From NCBI GenBank assembly GCA_022788225.1, contig JALEVO010000043.1:1-64000 (forward strand): DNA of 64,000 bases, in the 5' to 3' direction. A program made the translations under genes and the position numbers. This DNA is from Oscillospiraceae bacterium. Its GTDB lineage: Bacteria; Bacillota; Clostridia; Oscillospirales; Ruminococcaceae. A model generated the notes under the pieces. The model was not told the DNA's origin. It searched no databases and saw nothing but the letters and a program-made list of their open reading frames with translations. Positions 50,302 through 60,581 of this stretch are shown here, in pieces. How positions within the stretch are numbered: position 1 is the first letter of the stretch; the number at the start of each line of letters is the position of its first letter.

Positions 50302-50877
50302 TTATATTCCGAGTTCTGCCGGAACAAGCTTCGGCACTCTGACTTTACATTTTGCGGCGGACATTGCGATACTGCTGCACACAAATCTGATATAATTCCA
50401 GTCGTTTGCAATGGAATTTCTGGCATTATAATACTTGTCAAGTACATTTTCAAGCAGATTAATGCACTTTTTTGAACTGGAAAGGTCAAGTCTGCTTTCG
50501 GTTGTAATATCGTTGGATTCGGTAATAATATGTCTGTGCAGACAATTTTCATAGCTGATATGCTCTGAAAGGCTGCCATGAAAAAGGGGAGTGTGAGGAA
50601 AGGTGAAATAGTCACCTATAAAGTGTATGGCTCGTCCGAGGTCAAAGTAGTCGACTGGTGATTTAAGCTTGCCGTGAAGACGGGACAGTGTGTTTCTGAC
50701 GTATGAGGCAGTACCGGCATAGGTGTGCCCCTTGACGTAGGTGAGAGGATTTACGTCCGGAGAGATACAGCCATATTCAAAGGCGGATTTTTTTAGTTTT
50801 CCACCAAAATCAGCTGTGCCGGTTATAAGCTTAGCGAGGTATAAATGATCTTTTGTTTCCATTGGCATCGCCTCCAT
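50302..50877 (-). CDS. Zinc-dependent phospholipase C-like protein
   Basis: HLYLAKLITG...GCISPDVNP...GRAIHFIGDYFTFPHTP...YENCLHRHI. Confidence 0.75.
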   Translation of the reverse strand: MEAMPMETKDHLYLAKLITGTADFGGKLKKSAFEYGCISPDVNPLTYVKGHTYAGTASYVRNTLSRLHGKLKSPVDYFDLGRAIHFIGDYFTFPHTPLFHGSLSEHISYENCLHRHIITESNDITTESRLDLSSSKKCINLLENVLDKYYNARNSIANDWNYIRFVCSSIAMSAAKCKVRVPKLVPAELGI

Positions 50878-50967
50878 TCACTTATATTATATCACCTTTT
50901 TGTGAAAAAACAATAAAATTTCTGAGAAAATTAAAATAACAATTGTTGTTTGTATGTTGAAATTATG

Positions 50968-51002
50968 CAAAAAAAGGACCGGAAAAACCGGTCCTTAAAA
51001 AA
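50968..51002 (-). terminator. Terminator of the ABC ATPase gene
   Basis: AAAAAAGGACCGGAAAAACCGGTCCTTAAAAAA. Confidence 0.75.
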
Positions 51003-51014
51003 TATTTAGTTTAA

Positions 51015-52157
51015 TCAGTTAATGATTGTATTTCCATCCTCTGTCTTTTCAAAGAGGTGAATCTTGTTAGGATCAATAGCAACCTTGATTCTGTCCTGCG
51101 GTCTTGCAGTTGAACGAGGTGAAACTCTTGCTGTAAGCGGAATACCTTCGCAAGTCAGGTAAAGGAATGTTTCAGCACCCATCATTTCTGTGATATCAAC
51201 GTCACATTCGATAATACCTGTTGTTGCATTTGAGATGAACATCTCCTCATCGTGAACGCTTTCAGGACGAATACCCATTATAACTTCCTTGTCAACGTAG
51301 TTAGCAAGTTCAGGAACAACCTTGGATTCAGGAATTTCAACAGTATACTTAATACCTCTTGAAGACTTTGTATCGCTTGAACCAAACTCAACTTCATACT
51401 TTGAACCATTCTTCTTGAGAACAGCGTCAATGAAGTTCATCTGAGGAGAACCTAAGAATCCTGCAACAAACTTGTTGCATGGTCTCTCATAAAGAGCCTG
51501 AGGAGTATCAACCTGCTGAATGATACCGTCCTTCATAACAACGATTCTGTCACCCATTGTCATAGCTTCTGTCTGGTCATGAGTAACGTAGATAAATGTT
51601 GTACCCAGTTTCTGGTGAAGCTTGGCAATTTCTGTTCTCATCTGTGCACGGAGCTTAGCGTCAAGGTTTGACAGCGGCTCGTCAAGAAGGAATACCTTTG
51701 GTGAACGTACAATAGCACGGCCAAGCGCAACTCTCTGACGCTGACCACCTGACATAGCCTTTGGCTTTCTGTCAAGAAGATGTGAAAGGTCAAGAATCTT
51801 AGCTGCTTCTTTAACCTTGCGGTCGATTTCGTCCTTTGGTACTTTTCTGAGTTTAAGACCGAATGCCATGTTGTCATAAACTGTCATGTGCGGATAGAGA
51901 GCATAGTTCTGGAAAACCATGGCGATATCTCTGTCCTTAGGTGCGATGTCGTTAACAAGACGGTCACCTATATAAAGTTCACCCTCTGAGATTTCCTCAA
52001 GACCAGCGATCATTCTGAGTGTTGTAGACTTACCGCAGCCGGAAGGTCCTACCAGAATAATGAATTCCTTGTCTGTGATTTCCAAATTTACATCTTTAAC
52101 GGCAACAAAGCCACCGGGATATTTTTTATAAATTCCGCGTAATGATAAACTTGCCAT
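51015..52157 (-). CDS. Sugar ABC transporter ATP-binding protein (MsmX/UgpC type)
   Basis: [53 protein letters not shown] extends to 52241. Confidence 0.95.
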   Translation of the reverse strand: MASLSLRGIYKKYPGGFVAVKDVNLEITDKEFIILVGPSGCGKSTTLRMIAGLEEISEGELYIGDRLVNDIAPKDRDIAMVFQNYALYPHMTVYDNMAFGLKLRKVPKDEIDRKVKEAAKILDLSHLLDRKPKAMSGGQRQRVALGRAIVRSPKVFLLDEPLSNLDAKLRAQMRTEIAKLHQKLGTTFIYVTHDQTEAMTMGDRIVVMKDGIIQQVDTPQALYERPCNKFVAGFLGSPQMNFIDAVLKKNGSKYEVEFGSSDTKSSRGIKYTVEIPESKVVPELANYVDKEVIMGIRPESVHDEEMFISNATTGIIECDVDITEMMGAETFLYLTCEGIPLTARVSPRSTARPQDRIKVAIDPNKIHLFEKTEDGNTIIN

Positions 52158-52270
52158 TTTTATCAATTCCTCCCATAATAAATTTCTGCTAACCGGATAC
52201 TCCAGATTAACTATAATAATATAATACCAAATTTTTAACAATGTTTCAAGTCACTAATTAGCCAAAGTTA

Positions 52271-53068
52271 TTATAACTTGTTTATCCAATATGACGAAAA
52301 TTTCGTTGAAAACCTTTTGAAAACCTCTTCAAACGGGGTTTGTTTCAACAGTTTTTCAACATCGTTGTGCAAAATCTCCATACACTCGCCAAGCCCAATA
52401 TTTTCGGGGATTTCAAGACTTCCCATCTGTGTTCTCACCAACTTTTCAACACTGTTTTCAACACTTTCAAACATTCTTTTAACTTGATGGAATTTGCCTT
52501 CAAAAAGCTCAATAAAAGCCATATTTTCCGCATTCGGACAGGCTCTTACATTAGCCGGCAGACACTTTTCACCGCCGCTTATGACAATACCTTCGGAAAA
52601 CAGCCTTTCATAATTTTCAACAAAATTTTCACGCAGTTTTACAATGTAATACTTCGGAATATGCTTTTTTGGAGAAAGTATCCTGTGACTGAGTGCGCCG
52701 TCGTTGGTTATAAGCACCATTCCCTCGCTGTCCTTGTCAAGGCGTCCGGCAGGGAAGATGTCCTTTCTTTTCAGCTGATCAGGAACAAGATCTATTACTG
52801 TGGGGTCGGTTTTGTCCTCGGTAGCGCATACATATCCGGCAGGCTTGTTGAGTATCAGGTATATTTTTTCACGGTAGATTATCTCATTTCCGGAAACTTC
52901 CACCCTGTCGTTCTGGGGGTCAATTTTAATTTCTCCCTCTCTTGTAATTTTTCCGTTGACTGAAACCTTGCGTTTCCACAAAAGCTTGCTGATGTCGGTT
53001 CTTGTATAAATAGTCTGTTCAGACAAAAATCTGTCAAGACGCTGTTTCATTTTTGCTTTTCCTTTCAT
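52271..53068 (-). CDS. rRNA pseudouridine synthase (RsuA/RluB/RluF family)
   Basis: S4 domain plus NKPAGYVCATEDKTDPTVIDLV, FPAGRLDKDSEGMVLITNDG. Confidence 0.92.
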   Translation of the reverse strand: MKGKAKMKQRLDRFLSEQTIYTRTDISKLLWKRKVSVNGKITREGEIKIDPQNDRVEVSGNEIIYREKIYLILNKPAGYVCATEDKTDPTVIDLVPDQLKRKDIFPAGRLDKDSEGMVLITNDGALSHRILSPKKHIPKYYIVKLRENFVENYERLFSEGIVISGGEKCLPANVRACPNAENMAFIELFEGKFHQVKRMFESVENSVEKLVRTQMGSLEIPENIGLGECMEILHNDVEKLLKQTPFEEVFKRFSTKFSSYWINKL

Positions 53069-53105
53069 TTTTTATTTTTTCAGTGAATAATAATTACTGT
53101 GTATT

Positions 53106-53508
53106 GTTCATTTCTTTGCTTGCCCAAAGAAACGAACCAAAGAAATGCACCGGCTGCCGCCGGACTGCCATGCCGCACAAAGGCGGCAAAGACAGGTTAT
53201 CTTGTGAGTATAAGACAGCTGGGTCGGTACATACCTGTTTACTCTTGCTTGCAGCCCTTACTCGCTAACGCTTTTAAAGCGGAAAGAAAACTTTATATAC
53301 ATAGCTATTTTAAAGGCAGTTAAAGTTTTCTTTGGCTTTATTTTATTAGAATGACTTTAACTGTAATTATGAAGTAATCAGTTTAAACAAAGCGGTTTAG
53401 TTCATTAACAATATCACAGTGATTTGCCGCCTCGTGCGGCATAGCAGTCCGGCGGCAGCCGGTGCATTTCTTTGGTTCGTTTCTTTTTGCAAGACAAGAA
53501 ATGAACAA
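53106..53508 (+). repeat. R400 dispersed repeat, copy 5 (right end replaced by left-end module)
   Basis: Both ends carry the CCGGCTGCCGCCGGACTGC..GCCGCAC module in inverted orientation. Confidence 0.88.
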
Positions 53509-53597
53509 ATACCCGCCGCCTTGTAAAGGCAAAACGAAAAAAATCTTTTGTTTCTTTGTGCGTACAAAGAAAAATATTTTTAAAGGAGCTTAAAACC

Positions 53598-54008
53598 ATG
53601 AAAAAAAAGATTGCCATTTTACTGACAATATCCGCAGTCATTGCCGGAATATATTTTTTAAGCCTCAGAAATCCGGGGAGTATTCGTGAAGAAAAGCTTA
53701 TACTCAGCGAATACCAGCTTGAGCCGTACCTCAATATCCGTGGCTGGAAGGTCACTCCGTTAAGCACTGAAACGGTGAAAATACCGCAGAAATTCACAGG
53801 CAGTTTCAAAACCCTTGCAGATGAAATGAAGAAATCCGGCTTTGACCTTGAATCACATAAAGGGGAAGAGGTAACATGCTATACATATTCTGTTGACAAC
53901 TACGGCGAAAGCGGTATCACGGCGCAACTGCTTGTTACCTCCGAAAACGAGCTTATCAGCGCCGCCCTCATTCAGCAGAAACCGGACGGTTTTATAAAAT
54001 CAGTTTAG
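53598..54008 (+). CDS. Hypothetical small secreted/anchored protein
   Basis: 136 aa, N-terminal hydrophobic MKKKIAILLTISAVIAGIYFLS. Confidence 0.65.
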   Translation: MKKKIAILLTISAVIAGIYFLSLRNPGSIREEKLILSEYQLEPYLNIRGWKVTPLSTETVKIPQKFTGSFKTLADEMKKSGFDLESHKGEEVTCYTYSVDNYGESGITAQLLVTSENELISAALIQQKPDGFIKSV

Positions 54009-54131
54009 TCATCTCTTTACAAAATAATTATGCCATATAAAAACTTTTCCGTCAACAAATTTTTTATAAAACTGCATAATCCGGTCAGTAAAACAAATAA
54101 TACCTAAAAAAGAATTGAACCGGAGGTAAAT

Positions 54132-55145
54132 ATGGCAAAGAAAATCAGCAGAAACACATTTTTAACTGAAAATTCACCGTCCATCAAAGCTTTTGCGTCC
54201 ATTGCAGGCTCAAAGGAGTCGGAAGGACCTATGGGAAACTGCTTTGACAAGGTGATAAAAGAAAGTCATTTCGGACAGGAAACATGGGAACAGGCTGAAA
54301 GCGAACTGCAAAAGCAGACAGTAAGCCTTGCGATATCAAAGGCGAATCTGAAAGACACTGATATTGACTATATCTTTTCCGGCGACCTGATTAACCAGTG
54401 TATCGGCACGACCTATGGTCTGCGCTCTCTCAACATTCCCTTTCTGGGGATTTACGGCGCCTGTTCCACCATGGCGGAGGGACTTCTCCTTTCCGCACTT
54501 TTCACAGACAGCGGTATCGGGGGAAACGTTGCGGCGGCAACCTCCTCCCACTTTTCAACTGCCGAAAGACAGTTCCGGTTTCCCCTTTCCTACGGTGGTC
54601 AGAGACCTCCCTCCGCACAGTGGACCTGTACGGCGTCCGGAGCCGTTATACTTTCCCCCGAGGGTGGAGCGCCTTATGTTAAGGGGGCAACTATCGGAAC
54701 GATCACAGACCTTGGAGTGACCGACGCCAACAACATGGGTGCGGCAATGGCACCGGCGGCTGCGTCTACGATAAAAAAGTATCTTGACGACACTTCCTCG
54801 TCACCGGAGGATTTCGATTACATTGTGACTGGTGACCTTGGACACGTCGGCAGTGATCTGCTTTTGCAGCTGCTTGAAAAAGAGGGCGTTGACATAAGCC
54901 GTCAGCACAAGGACTGCGGAGTAATGATATTCAATTCCGACGAACAGGACACCCATGCAGGCGGTTCGGGCTGCGGGTGCAGTGCAAGTATTCTATGCGG
55001 ACATTTTCTGCCGAGAGTACAGACAGGGGAGATAAAGGATATGCTGTTTATCGGTACGGGTGCGCTGATGTCACCTACTGCCTCACAGCAGGGGGAGTCT
55101 ATTCCGTCTATTGCACATTTAGTGCATATAAGTCATAACAGATAA
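54132..55145 (+). CDS. spoVAD: Stage V sporulation protein AD
   Basis: FDKVIKESHFGQETWEQAESELQKQTV; FLGIYGACSTMAEGL; thiolase-like fold. Confidence 0.95.
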   Translation: MAKKISRNTFLTENSPSIKAFASIAGSKESEGPMGNCFDKVIKESHFGQETWEQAESELQKQTVSLAISKANLKDTDIDYIFSGDLINQCIGTTYGLRSLNIPFLGIYGACSTMAEGLLLSALFTDSGIGGNVAAATSSHFSTAERQFRFPLSYGGQRPPSAQWTCTASGAVILSPEGGAPYVKGATIGTITDLGVTDANNMGAAMAPAAASTIKKYLDDTSSSPEDFDYIVTGDLGHVGSDLLLQLLEKEGVDISRQHKDCGVMIFNSDEQDTHAGGSGCGCSASILCGHFLPRVQTGEIKDMLFIGTGALMSPTASQQGESIPSIAHLVHISHNR

Positions 55146-55204
55146 AATTTGAAAAGTTTTCAACATACTATGCAGTGACTGTTGAAAAATCAAGGAGTTT
55201 AAAA

Positions 55205-55558
55205 ATGGAATTATTATGGGCATTTCTAATAGGCGGACTGTTCTGTGCAATAGGGCAGCTGCTTATCGACTACACAAAGCTTACCCCGGCGAGGATACTT
55301 GTTTCATACGTTGTTGCCGGAGTTGTACTTTCTGCATTCGGCTGGTACCCTAAGCTCATAAGCTTTGCAGGGGGCGGTGCGTCCGTACCGCTGACAGGTT
55401 TCGGACATCTTCTTGCTGAGGGCGTCAGAAAAGCTGTTGATGAAAAGGGATTTTTAGGGGTGTTCACCGGTGGAATGACAAGCGCTGCCGGAGGAATTAC
55501 AGCCGCCCTTATATTCGGCTTGCTGGCGGCAGCGATTTTCAAGCCGAAGGATAAATAA
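55205..55558 (+). CDS. spoVAE: Stage V sporulation protein AE/AC-like
   Basis: MELLWAFLIGGLFCAIGQLLIDYTKLTPARILVSYVVAGVVL...GGGASVPLTGFGH. Confidence 0.92.
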   Translation: MELLWAFLIGGLFCAIGQLLIDYTKLTPARILVSYVVAGVVLSAFGWYPKLISFAGGGASVPLTGFGHLLAEGVRKAVDEKGFLGVFTGGMTSAAGGITAALIFGLLAAAIFKPKDK

Positions 55559-55669
55559 TGCAGTTTCTGGAGGACGTTTGTCCTCCTTTTGCTGTATACT
55601 CACTTGTAAAAAATCCGCAAACGTGTTATACTAATAATACGACTGTTTTTTGGGACAGTACTAATACAT

Positions 55670-55827
55670 ATTGCTCCCCCAATTAACTACTGAACTTTTT
55701 GCTTGCTCTAAAGCTGAAATCTTACGTCAAAAAAACTTGCAATACGCCAGTATTCCTGCGTTTTTCTTCCTTAGCTTTCAACTTTAGCCCTGCGCATAAA
55801 TTTTCAATAGTTAATTGGTGGAGCAAT
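55670..55827. repeat. MITE-like element family M2-related, copy 3
   Basis: TIR ATTGCTCCCCCAATTAACTA ... TAGTTAATTGGTGGAGCAAT; core AATACGCCAGTATTCCTGCG. Confidence 0.7.
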
Positions 55828-55852
55828 AAAAAAATAAAGGAGTGCCGGTTTC

Positions 55853-56203
55853 ATGGTTGTTACTGAAAATTACCTCGGAAAAATCGTCTTTACCACAGAC
55901 TATATAAAATCAGTTGTAAGCAAAACGGTTTCAGAGTGTTTCGGGGTTGCCCAGATGAACTGTACAAACCTTAAACAATACATTTTTTCAAAATTTCTCG
56001 GAAAACCTCTTCCGGGAACAGGTATCAATGTTAAAATTGAGGAAAACAAGGTGAAAATTTCACTTCATATTTCCGTGGCTTACGGTATAAACATATCTGC
56101 TGTTGTAAAAAGCATAAAAAATAAAGTGCGCTTTGCACTTGCTGAAACTGCCGGAATACCGGTTCATTCTGTCAGCGTATATGTTGACGAGGTAAAACTT
56201 TAG
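55853..56203 (+). CDS. Asp23/Gls24 family envelope stress protein
   Basis: VSKTVSECFGVAQM...VKISLHISVAYGINISAVVKSIKNKVRFALAETAGIPVHSVSVYVDEV; immediately upstream of fakA-like gene. Confidence 0.9.
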   Translation: MVVTENYLGKIVFTTDYIKSVVSKTVSECFGVAQMNCTNLKQYIFSKFLGKPLPGTGINVKIEENKVKISLHISVAYGINISAVVKSIKNKVRFALAETAGIPVHSVSVYVDEVKL

Positions 56204-56220
56204 AAAGGTAGGTCTTACTA

Positions 56221-57861
56221 TTGCTGACAGGTAGAATTTTAAGAGACAGTCTGATTTCAGCCGGAATCAGTATACAGAATCACAGAAAAGAAGTTGACAG
56301 GCTTAATGTTTATCCTGTCCCCGATGGCGATACGGGTACAAATATGTCGCTTACAATGAATGCCGCCGTAAAGGAACTTGAACTGCTTGAAGACAGCGTT
56401 TCCGTTTCAAAGGTGGCAGAAACTGCCGCAGGGGCACTTCTCAGGGGTGCAAGAGGAAATTCGGGGGTAATTCTCTCCCTTATTTTCCGTGGACTTGCAA
56501 AGGGTATGAGTGGTCTTGAAAGTGCAGAGTGCAGTGACATTGCAAAGGCTCTCGAAATCGGCGTTGACAGCGCCTATAAGGCGGTTATGAACCCAACAGA
56601 GGGTACAGTCCTTACCGTTTCAAGAGTGGCGGCAGAAAAGGCGGCAGAACTTTCAGCGGCTGACGATTTAGCCGTATTCTGGGAACAGGTCTGCACAGCC
56701 GCACAGGATGCCCTTGAAAAAACTCCCGAACAGCTGCCGGTGCTGAAAAAAGCCGGAGTTGTTGACGCAGGAGGACAGGGACTTGTCATTATTTTTGACG
56801 CAATGCTGGGAGTGTTCAGGGACGGAAAAATCGCTGAAAGCAATGAGGAAAAGGCGGAGGCTAAAACTCTTGAGATATCACAGTCGGATAATGACGAGGA
56901 GATAAAATATTCCTACTGCACCGAGTATATCATTGAGCGAAACAGCAATGCCGATCCGTTTATGCTCAGAGCGTACCTTGAAACTATCGGTGACTGCGTT
57001 GTGGTAGTTGACGATGAGGAGATAATCAAGGTTCATGTCCACACGGACAATCCCGGACTTGCAATTCAGAAAGCTCTGGAGTTCGGACGTTTTATAAACG
57101 ACCCCAAGCCGAAAATTGAGAATATGCGCTTACAGCATGAAATGAAGATAAAGGAAGAGAAAATTGCAAAGCGTCAGCAGTTTGAACCTGTAAAGCCGGA
57201 AAAGGAATTCGGCTTTGTTGCGGTGGCGTCTGGTCACGGCATTGAGGAAATGTTCAAGGATTTAGGCGCAGACTGCGTTATCAGAGGCGGTCAGACCATG
57301 AACCCGTCAACGGACGATATACTCAGAGCAATACACGCTGCACCGGCAAGCACAGTGTTTGTCCTGCCCAACAATAAAAACATCATAATGGCGGCGGAGC
57401 AGACCAAAAATCTTGCGGACAGAAATGTCTGCGTACTTCCCACAAGGACGATACCACAGGGAATTGCGGCTATGATGGCTTTTGATGATACCGCTGATTT
57501 TTCAGAAAACCGACTTGCAATGACCAAAGCTTTTGAGCACGTTTCAACAGGACAGATAACCTTTGCGGCGAGGGATTCGGAGTATGAGGGTCACAACATC
57601 AAAGAGGGTGAGATACTTGCCTTTGACAACAGCCGCCTGCTGTTCACGGAAAAGGACGTTTCAAAGGCGGCGTTCAGGCTTGTGAAGAAAATGGTCAAGG
57701 GGGATTCCTCTTTTGTTACTGTGATATACGGCGCTGACGTTACATCAGAACAGGCTGAAAAGCTTGAGAAAATGCTCAATGCAAAGCTTGGAAACAAGGT
57801 TGATATAATGATGGTTAACGGCGGACAGCCGGTGTATTACTATCTGATATCGGTGGAATAA
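56221..57861 (+). CDS. DAK2-domain fatty acid kinase subunit (FakA/YloV-like; TTG start)
   Basis: NVYPVPDGDTGTNMSLTMNAAV; GARGNSGVILSLIFRGLAKG; DegV-like C-terminus. Confidence 0.93.
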   Translation: MLTGRILRDSLISAGISIQNHRKEVDRLNVYPVPDGDTGTNMSLTMNAAVKELELLEDSVSVSKVAETAAGALLRGARGNSGVILSLIFRGLAKGMSGLESAECSDIAKALEIGVDSAYKAVMNPTEGTVLTVSRVAAEKAAELSAADDLAVFWEQVCTAAQDALEKTPEQLPVLKKAGVVDAGGQGLVIIFDAMLGVFRDGKIAESNEEKAEAKTLEISQSDNDEEIKYSYCTEYIIERNSNADPFMLRAYLETIGDCVVVVDDEEIIKVHVHTDNPGLAIQKALEFGRFINDPKPKIENMRLQHEMKIKEEKIAKRQQFEPVKPEKEFGFVAVASGHGIEEMFKDLGADCVIRGGQTMNPSTDDILRAIHAAPASTVFVLPNNKNIIMAAEQTKNLADRNVCVLPTRTIPQGIAAMMAFDDTADFSENRLAMTKAFEHVSTGQITFAARDSEYEGHNIKEGEILAFDNSRLLFTEKDVSKAAFRLVKKMVKGDSSFVTVIYGADVTSEQAEKLEKMLNAKLGNKVDIMMVNGGQPVYYYLISVE

Positions 57862-57953
57862 TTAAACAAACGGGCGGCCACTGGTCGCCCCTACAGATTT
57901 TTCAACAATGTGTATATGGATTGTTGAAAAAATAAATTTTCGGAGGTGTTATC

Positions 57954-59984
57954 ATGAACAGGCTTTTCAGTCCGGTATCTGCTCTTAAAGGAGTGGGGGA
58001 GAAACGTGCGGCATATTACAAAAAGCTGGGTATTTCCACAGTCTATGACCTGCTTTATCATCTGCCAAGGGGATATGTGGATTTTTCCTGTCCGGTTTCT
58101 CCTGTTGACGCTCCTGTCAATGAATACTGCGTTCTGAAAGGCAGAATAGTTATGAAAATGCCCGAACAGCGTATCAGAAAGGGACTTAGCATATTCAAAG
58201 CAAAGGCGACCGACGGTCTTAACGATTTCATGGTGGTAATCTACAACAACTACTACGGCTTTAAGGCGCTCCAGACAGGTCAGGAGTACCTTTTCTACGG
58301 CAAGGTCACCGGTAATCTTCTGCGCAAGGAAATAAGTTCTCCGAGGATAATAAAAGCGGACACAGAACCCCTTGTGCCCGTCTATCACCTCACAACCGGA
58401 CTTACTTCAGCGGCAGTTCTGCAGAATATGAGAGAGGCTGTTTTAATACTGGAAAACGAGCCTTTTGACAGTATGCCTACATATCTTCTGCTGGAAAATA
58501 ACCTTATAAGCCTGCCCCATGCGCTGAAAGCCATACACTTTCCGGAAAATCAGGAGGAGGCGGATGCCGCCGCAAGAAGGCTTGCCTTTGACGAAATGCT
58601 GATATTACAGCTGGGAATGCTGATGCTGAAAGAAAAGAGCCGTAAGAGTACACCGTGTGTTATGGATGAAAAAACGGATATCAGCGCATTTTTTGAAAGT
58701 CTGCCCTTTGAAATGACTGGTGCACAGCAAAACTGTGTAAAGGAAATTTCTGCGGATTTGTGTTCGGGAAGTCCTATGAACCGCCTTTTGCAGGGTGACG
58801 TGGGAAGCGGAAAGACTGCTGTTGCGGCGGCGGCTTGCTACTTTGCCTTTAAAAACGGCTACCAGTCTGCGCTTATGGCGCCTACGGAGATTTTAGCGGT
58901 ACAGCATTACAAGACCTTAAACGGCTTTCTGGAACCGCTGGGAGTGAAAACAGTCCTGCTGACAGGCTCAATGACCGCAAAGGAAAAACGTGAGGTGAAA
59001 AAACAGCTTTCCGACGGTTCGGCGGCTGTGGCGGTGGGTACTCATGCCATAATTCAGAAAGACGTGGAGTTTGCTTCACTGGGACTTGTCATAACCGATG
59101 AACAGCACCGTTTCGGAGTTGCACAGAGGGCGGCACTTGCGGGAAAGGGAAAAAGTCCCCACAAGCTTGTAATGTCGGCAACGCCTATTCCAAGGACGCT
59201 GGCACTTATCATCTACGGCGATCTTGATATTTCAGTCATCAATGAAATGCCGAAAGGAAGAATACCGGTTAAAACCTATGCTGTCACCGGAAAGCTTAGA
59301 AAACGTGCATTTAATTTCATAAAGAAACAGCTTGACGAAGGCAGGCAGGCTTATATAGTGTGCCCTGTTATTGAGGACAGCGAAACGGATATGCTTGCGG
59401 CGAAAAGCTACGCTGAAAAGGCAAAGGGTGAGGATTTTGCCGATTACACTGTTGGACTGCTCCACGGAAAAATGAAGTCCGCCGAAAAAGAAAAGGTTAT
59501 GACGGATTTCAAGGACAGGAAAATTGACGTGCTTATCTGTACCACTGTTGTGGAGGTCGGGGTGGACGTTCCAAATGCGTCGGTGATGATGATTGAAAAT
59601 GCGGAGCGTTTCGGTCTTTCACAGCTTCATCAGCTCAGAGGACGTGTTGGGCGTGGCAGCTTTGAAAGTCACTGCATTCTGGTGACGGACAACACCGGCG
59701 AAGAATGCGTCCGCAGAATGAAGATAATGAGCAGTACCACAGACGGTTTTAAGATTTCCGAGGAGGACTTAAAACTGCGTGGACCGGGAGATTTTTTCGG
59801 AAACCGTCAGCACGGTCTGCCGCCCCTTAAAATGGCAGAACTTGCCGGAAACATGGAACTTGTAAACGATACAAGGAAAATCGCCGAGAGGATACTCAAA
59901 GATGACCCCAAGCTTGAAAGAGCAGAAAACCGTGGACTGCACACGGATATGCTAAGACTTTTCGAGAAAGATGTCGTGGGGTAG
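57954..59984 (+). CDS. recG: ATP-dependent DNA helicase RecG
   Basis: GVGEKRAAYYKKLGISTVYDLLYHLPRGYVD; LLQGDVGSGKTAVA; QLRGRVGRG. Confidence 0.98.
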   Translation: MNRLFSPVSALKGVGEKRAAYYKKLGISTVYDLLYHLPRGYVDFSCPVSPVDAPVNEYCVLKGRIVMKMPEQRIRKGLSIFKAKATDGLNDFMVVIYNNYYGFKALQTGQEYLFYGKVTGNLLRKEISSPRIIKADTEPLVPVYHLTTGLTSAAVLQNMREAVLILENEPFDSMPTYLLLENNLISLPHALKAIHFPENQEEADAAARRLAFDEMLILQLGMLMLKEKSRKSTPCVMDEKTDISAFFESLPFEMTGAQQNCVKEISADLCSGSPMNRLLQGDVGSGKTAVAAAACYFAFKNGYQSALMAPTEILAVQHYKTLNGFLEPLGVKTVLLTGSMTAKEKREVKKQLSDGSAAVAVGTHAIIQKDVEFASLGLVITDEQHRFGVAQRAALAGKGKSPHKLVMSATPIPRTLALIIYGDLDISVINEMPKGRIPVKTYAVTGKLRKRAFNFIKKQLDEGRQAYIVCPVIEDSETDMLAAKSYAEKAKGEDFADYTVGLLHGKMKSAEKEKVMTDFKDRKIDVLICTTVVEVGVDVPNASVMMIENAERFGLSQLHQLRGRVGRGSFESHCILVTDNTGEECVRRMKIMSSTTDGFKISEEDLKLRGPGDFFGNRQHGLPPLKMAELAGNMELVNDTRKIAERILKDDPKLERAENRGLHTDMLRLFEKDVVG

Positions 59985-60000
59985 TATGCGCATTGATTAA

Positions 60001-60386
60001 CTTTCTTGTCTTGCAACAAGAAAGTTACAAAGAAATGCACCGGCTGCCGCCGGACTGCCATGCCGCATGGGGCGGCAAAGACAGGTTATCTTGTAAGCAT
60101 AAGACAGCTGGCTCGGTACATACTTGCTGACTCATATTTGTGGCTTTACTGCGCTAAGGATTTTAAAGCGGAAAGAAAATTTCAACTACATAGTTTGCTT
60201 AAAAGCAGTTAAATTTTTTTCAGGCTTTGCTTTATTAGAACGACTTTATCTGCAATTATGGTGTAGTCAGTTTAAGCAAAGCAGTTTAGTTATAAAACAA
60301 AATCGCAGTGATTTGCGGCGCAAGCCGCACAAGCCGCCCACGGCGTTTGAGTGGGTGCATTTCTTGGGGCAAGCAAAGAAATGAAC
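60001..60386 (+). repeat. R400 dispersed repeat, copy 6
   Basis: CTTTCTTGTCTTGCAACAAGAAAGTTACAAAGAAATGCACCGG ... GGGCAAGCAAAGAAATGAAC. Confidence 0.9.
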
Positions 60387-60509
60387 AATACCCACCGCCT
60401 TGTAAAGGCAGAAAACGAACAATCTAAAATTTTTTTCGTCAAAAAACCCCGCATTTACGCCTTTTGCAGACTTTTTTGAAAAAAATCCAAAAAAAATTGA
60501 AAAAAGGGG

Positions 60510-60538
60510 TTGACATTTACGTTAAGCTGTGGTAAAAT
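60510..60538 (+). promoter_or_regulatory. Promoter of tRNA cluster
   Basis: TTGACA-17-TAAAAT, 44 bp upstream of the first tRNA. Confidence 0.75.
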
Positions 60539-60581
60539 AATTAAGTCGCTGGGAGATACGGCGATAGCGAATAAGTGAAGT

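Noticed and set aside
52340-52963. 207 aa plus-strand ORF opposite the pseudouridine synthase gene
   Set aside because: Shadow ORF of a clearly coding minus-strand gene.
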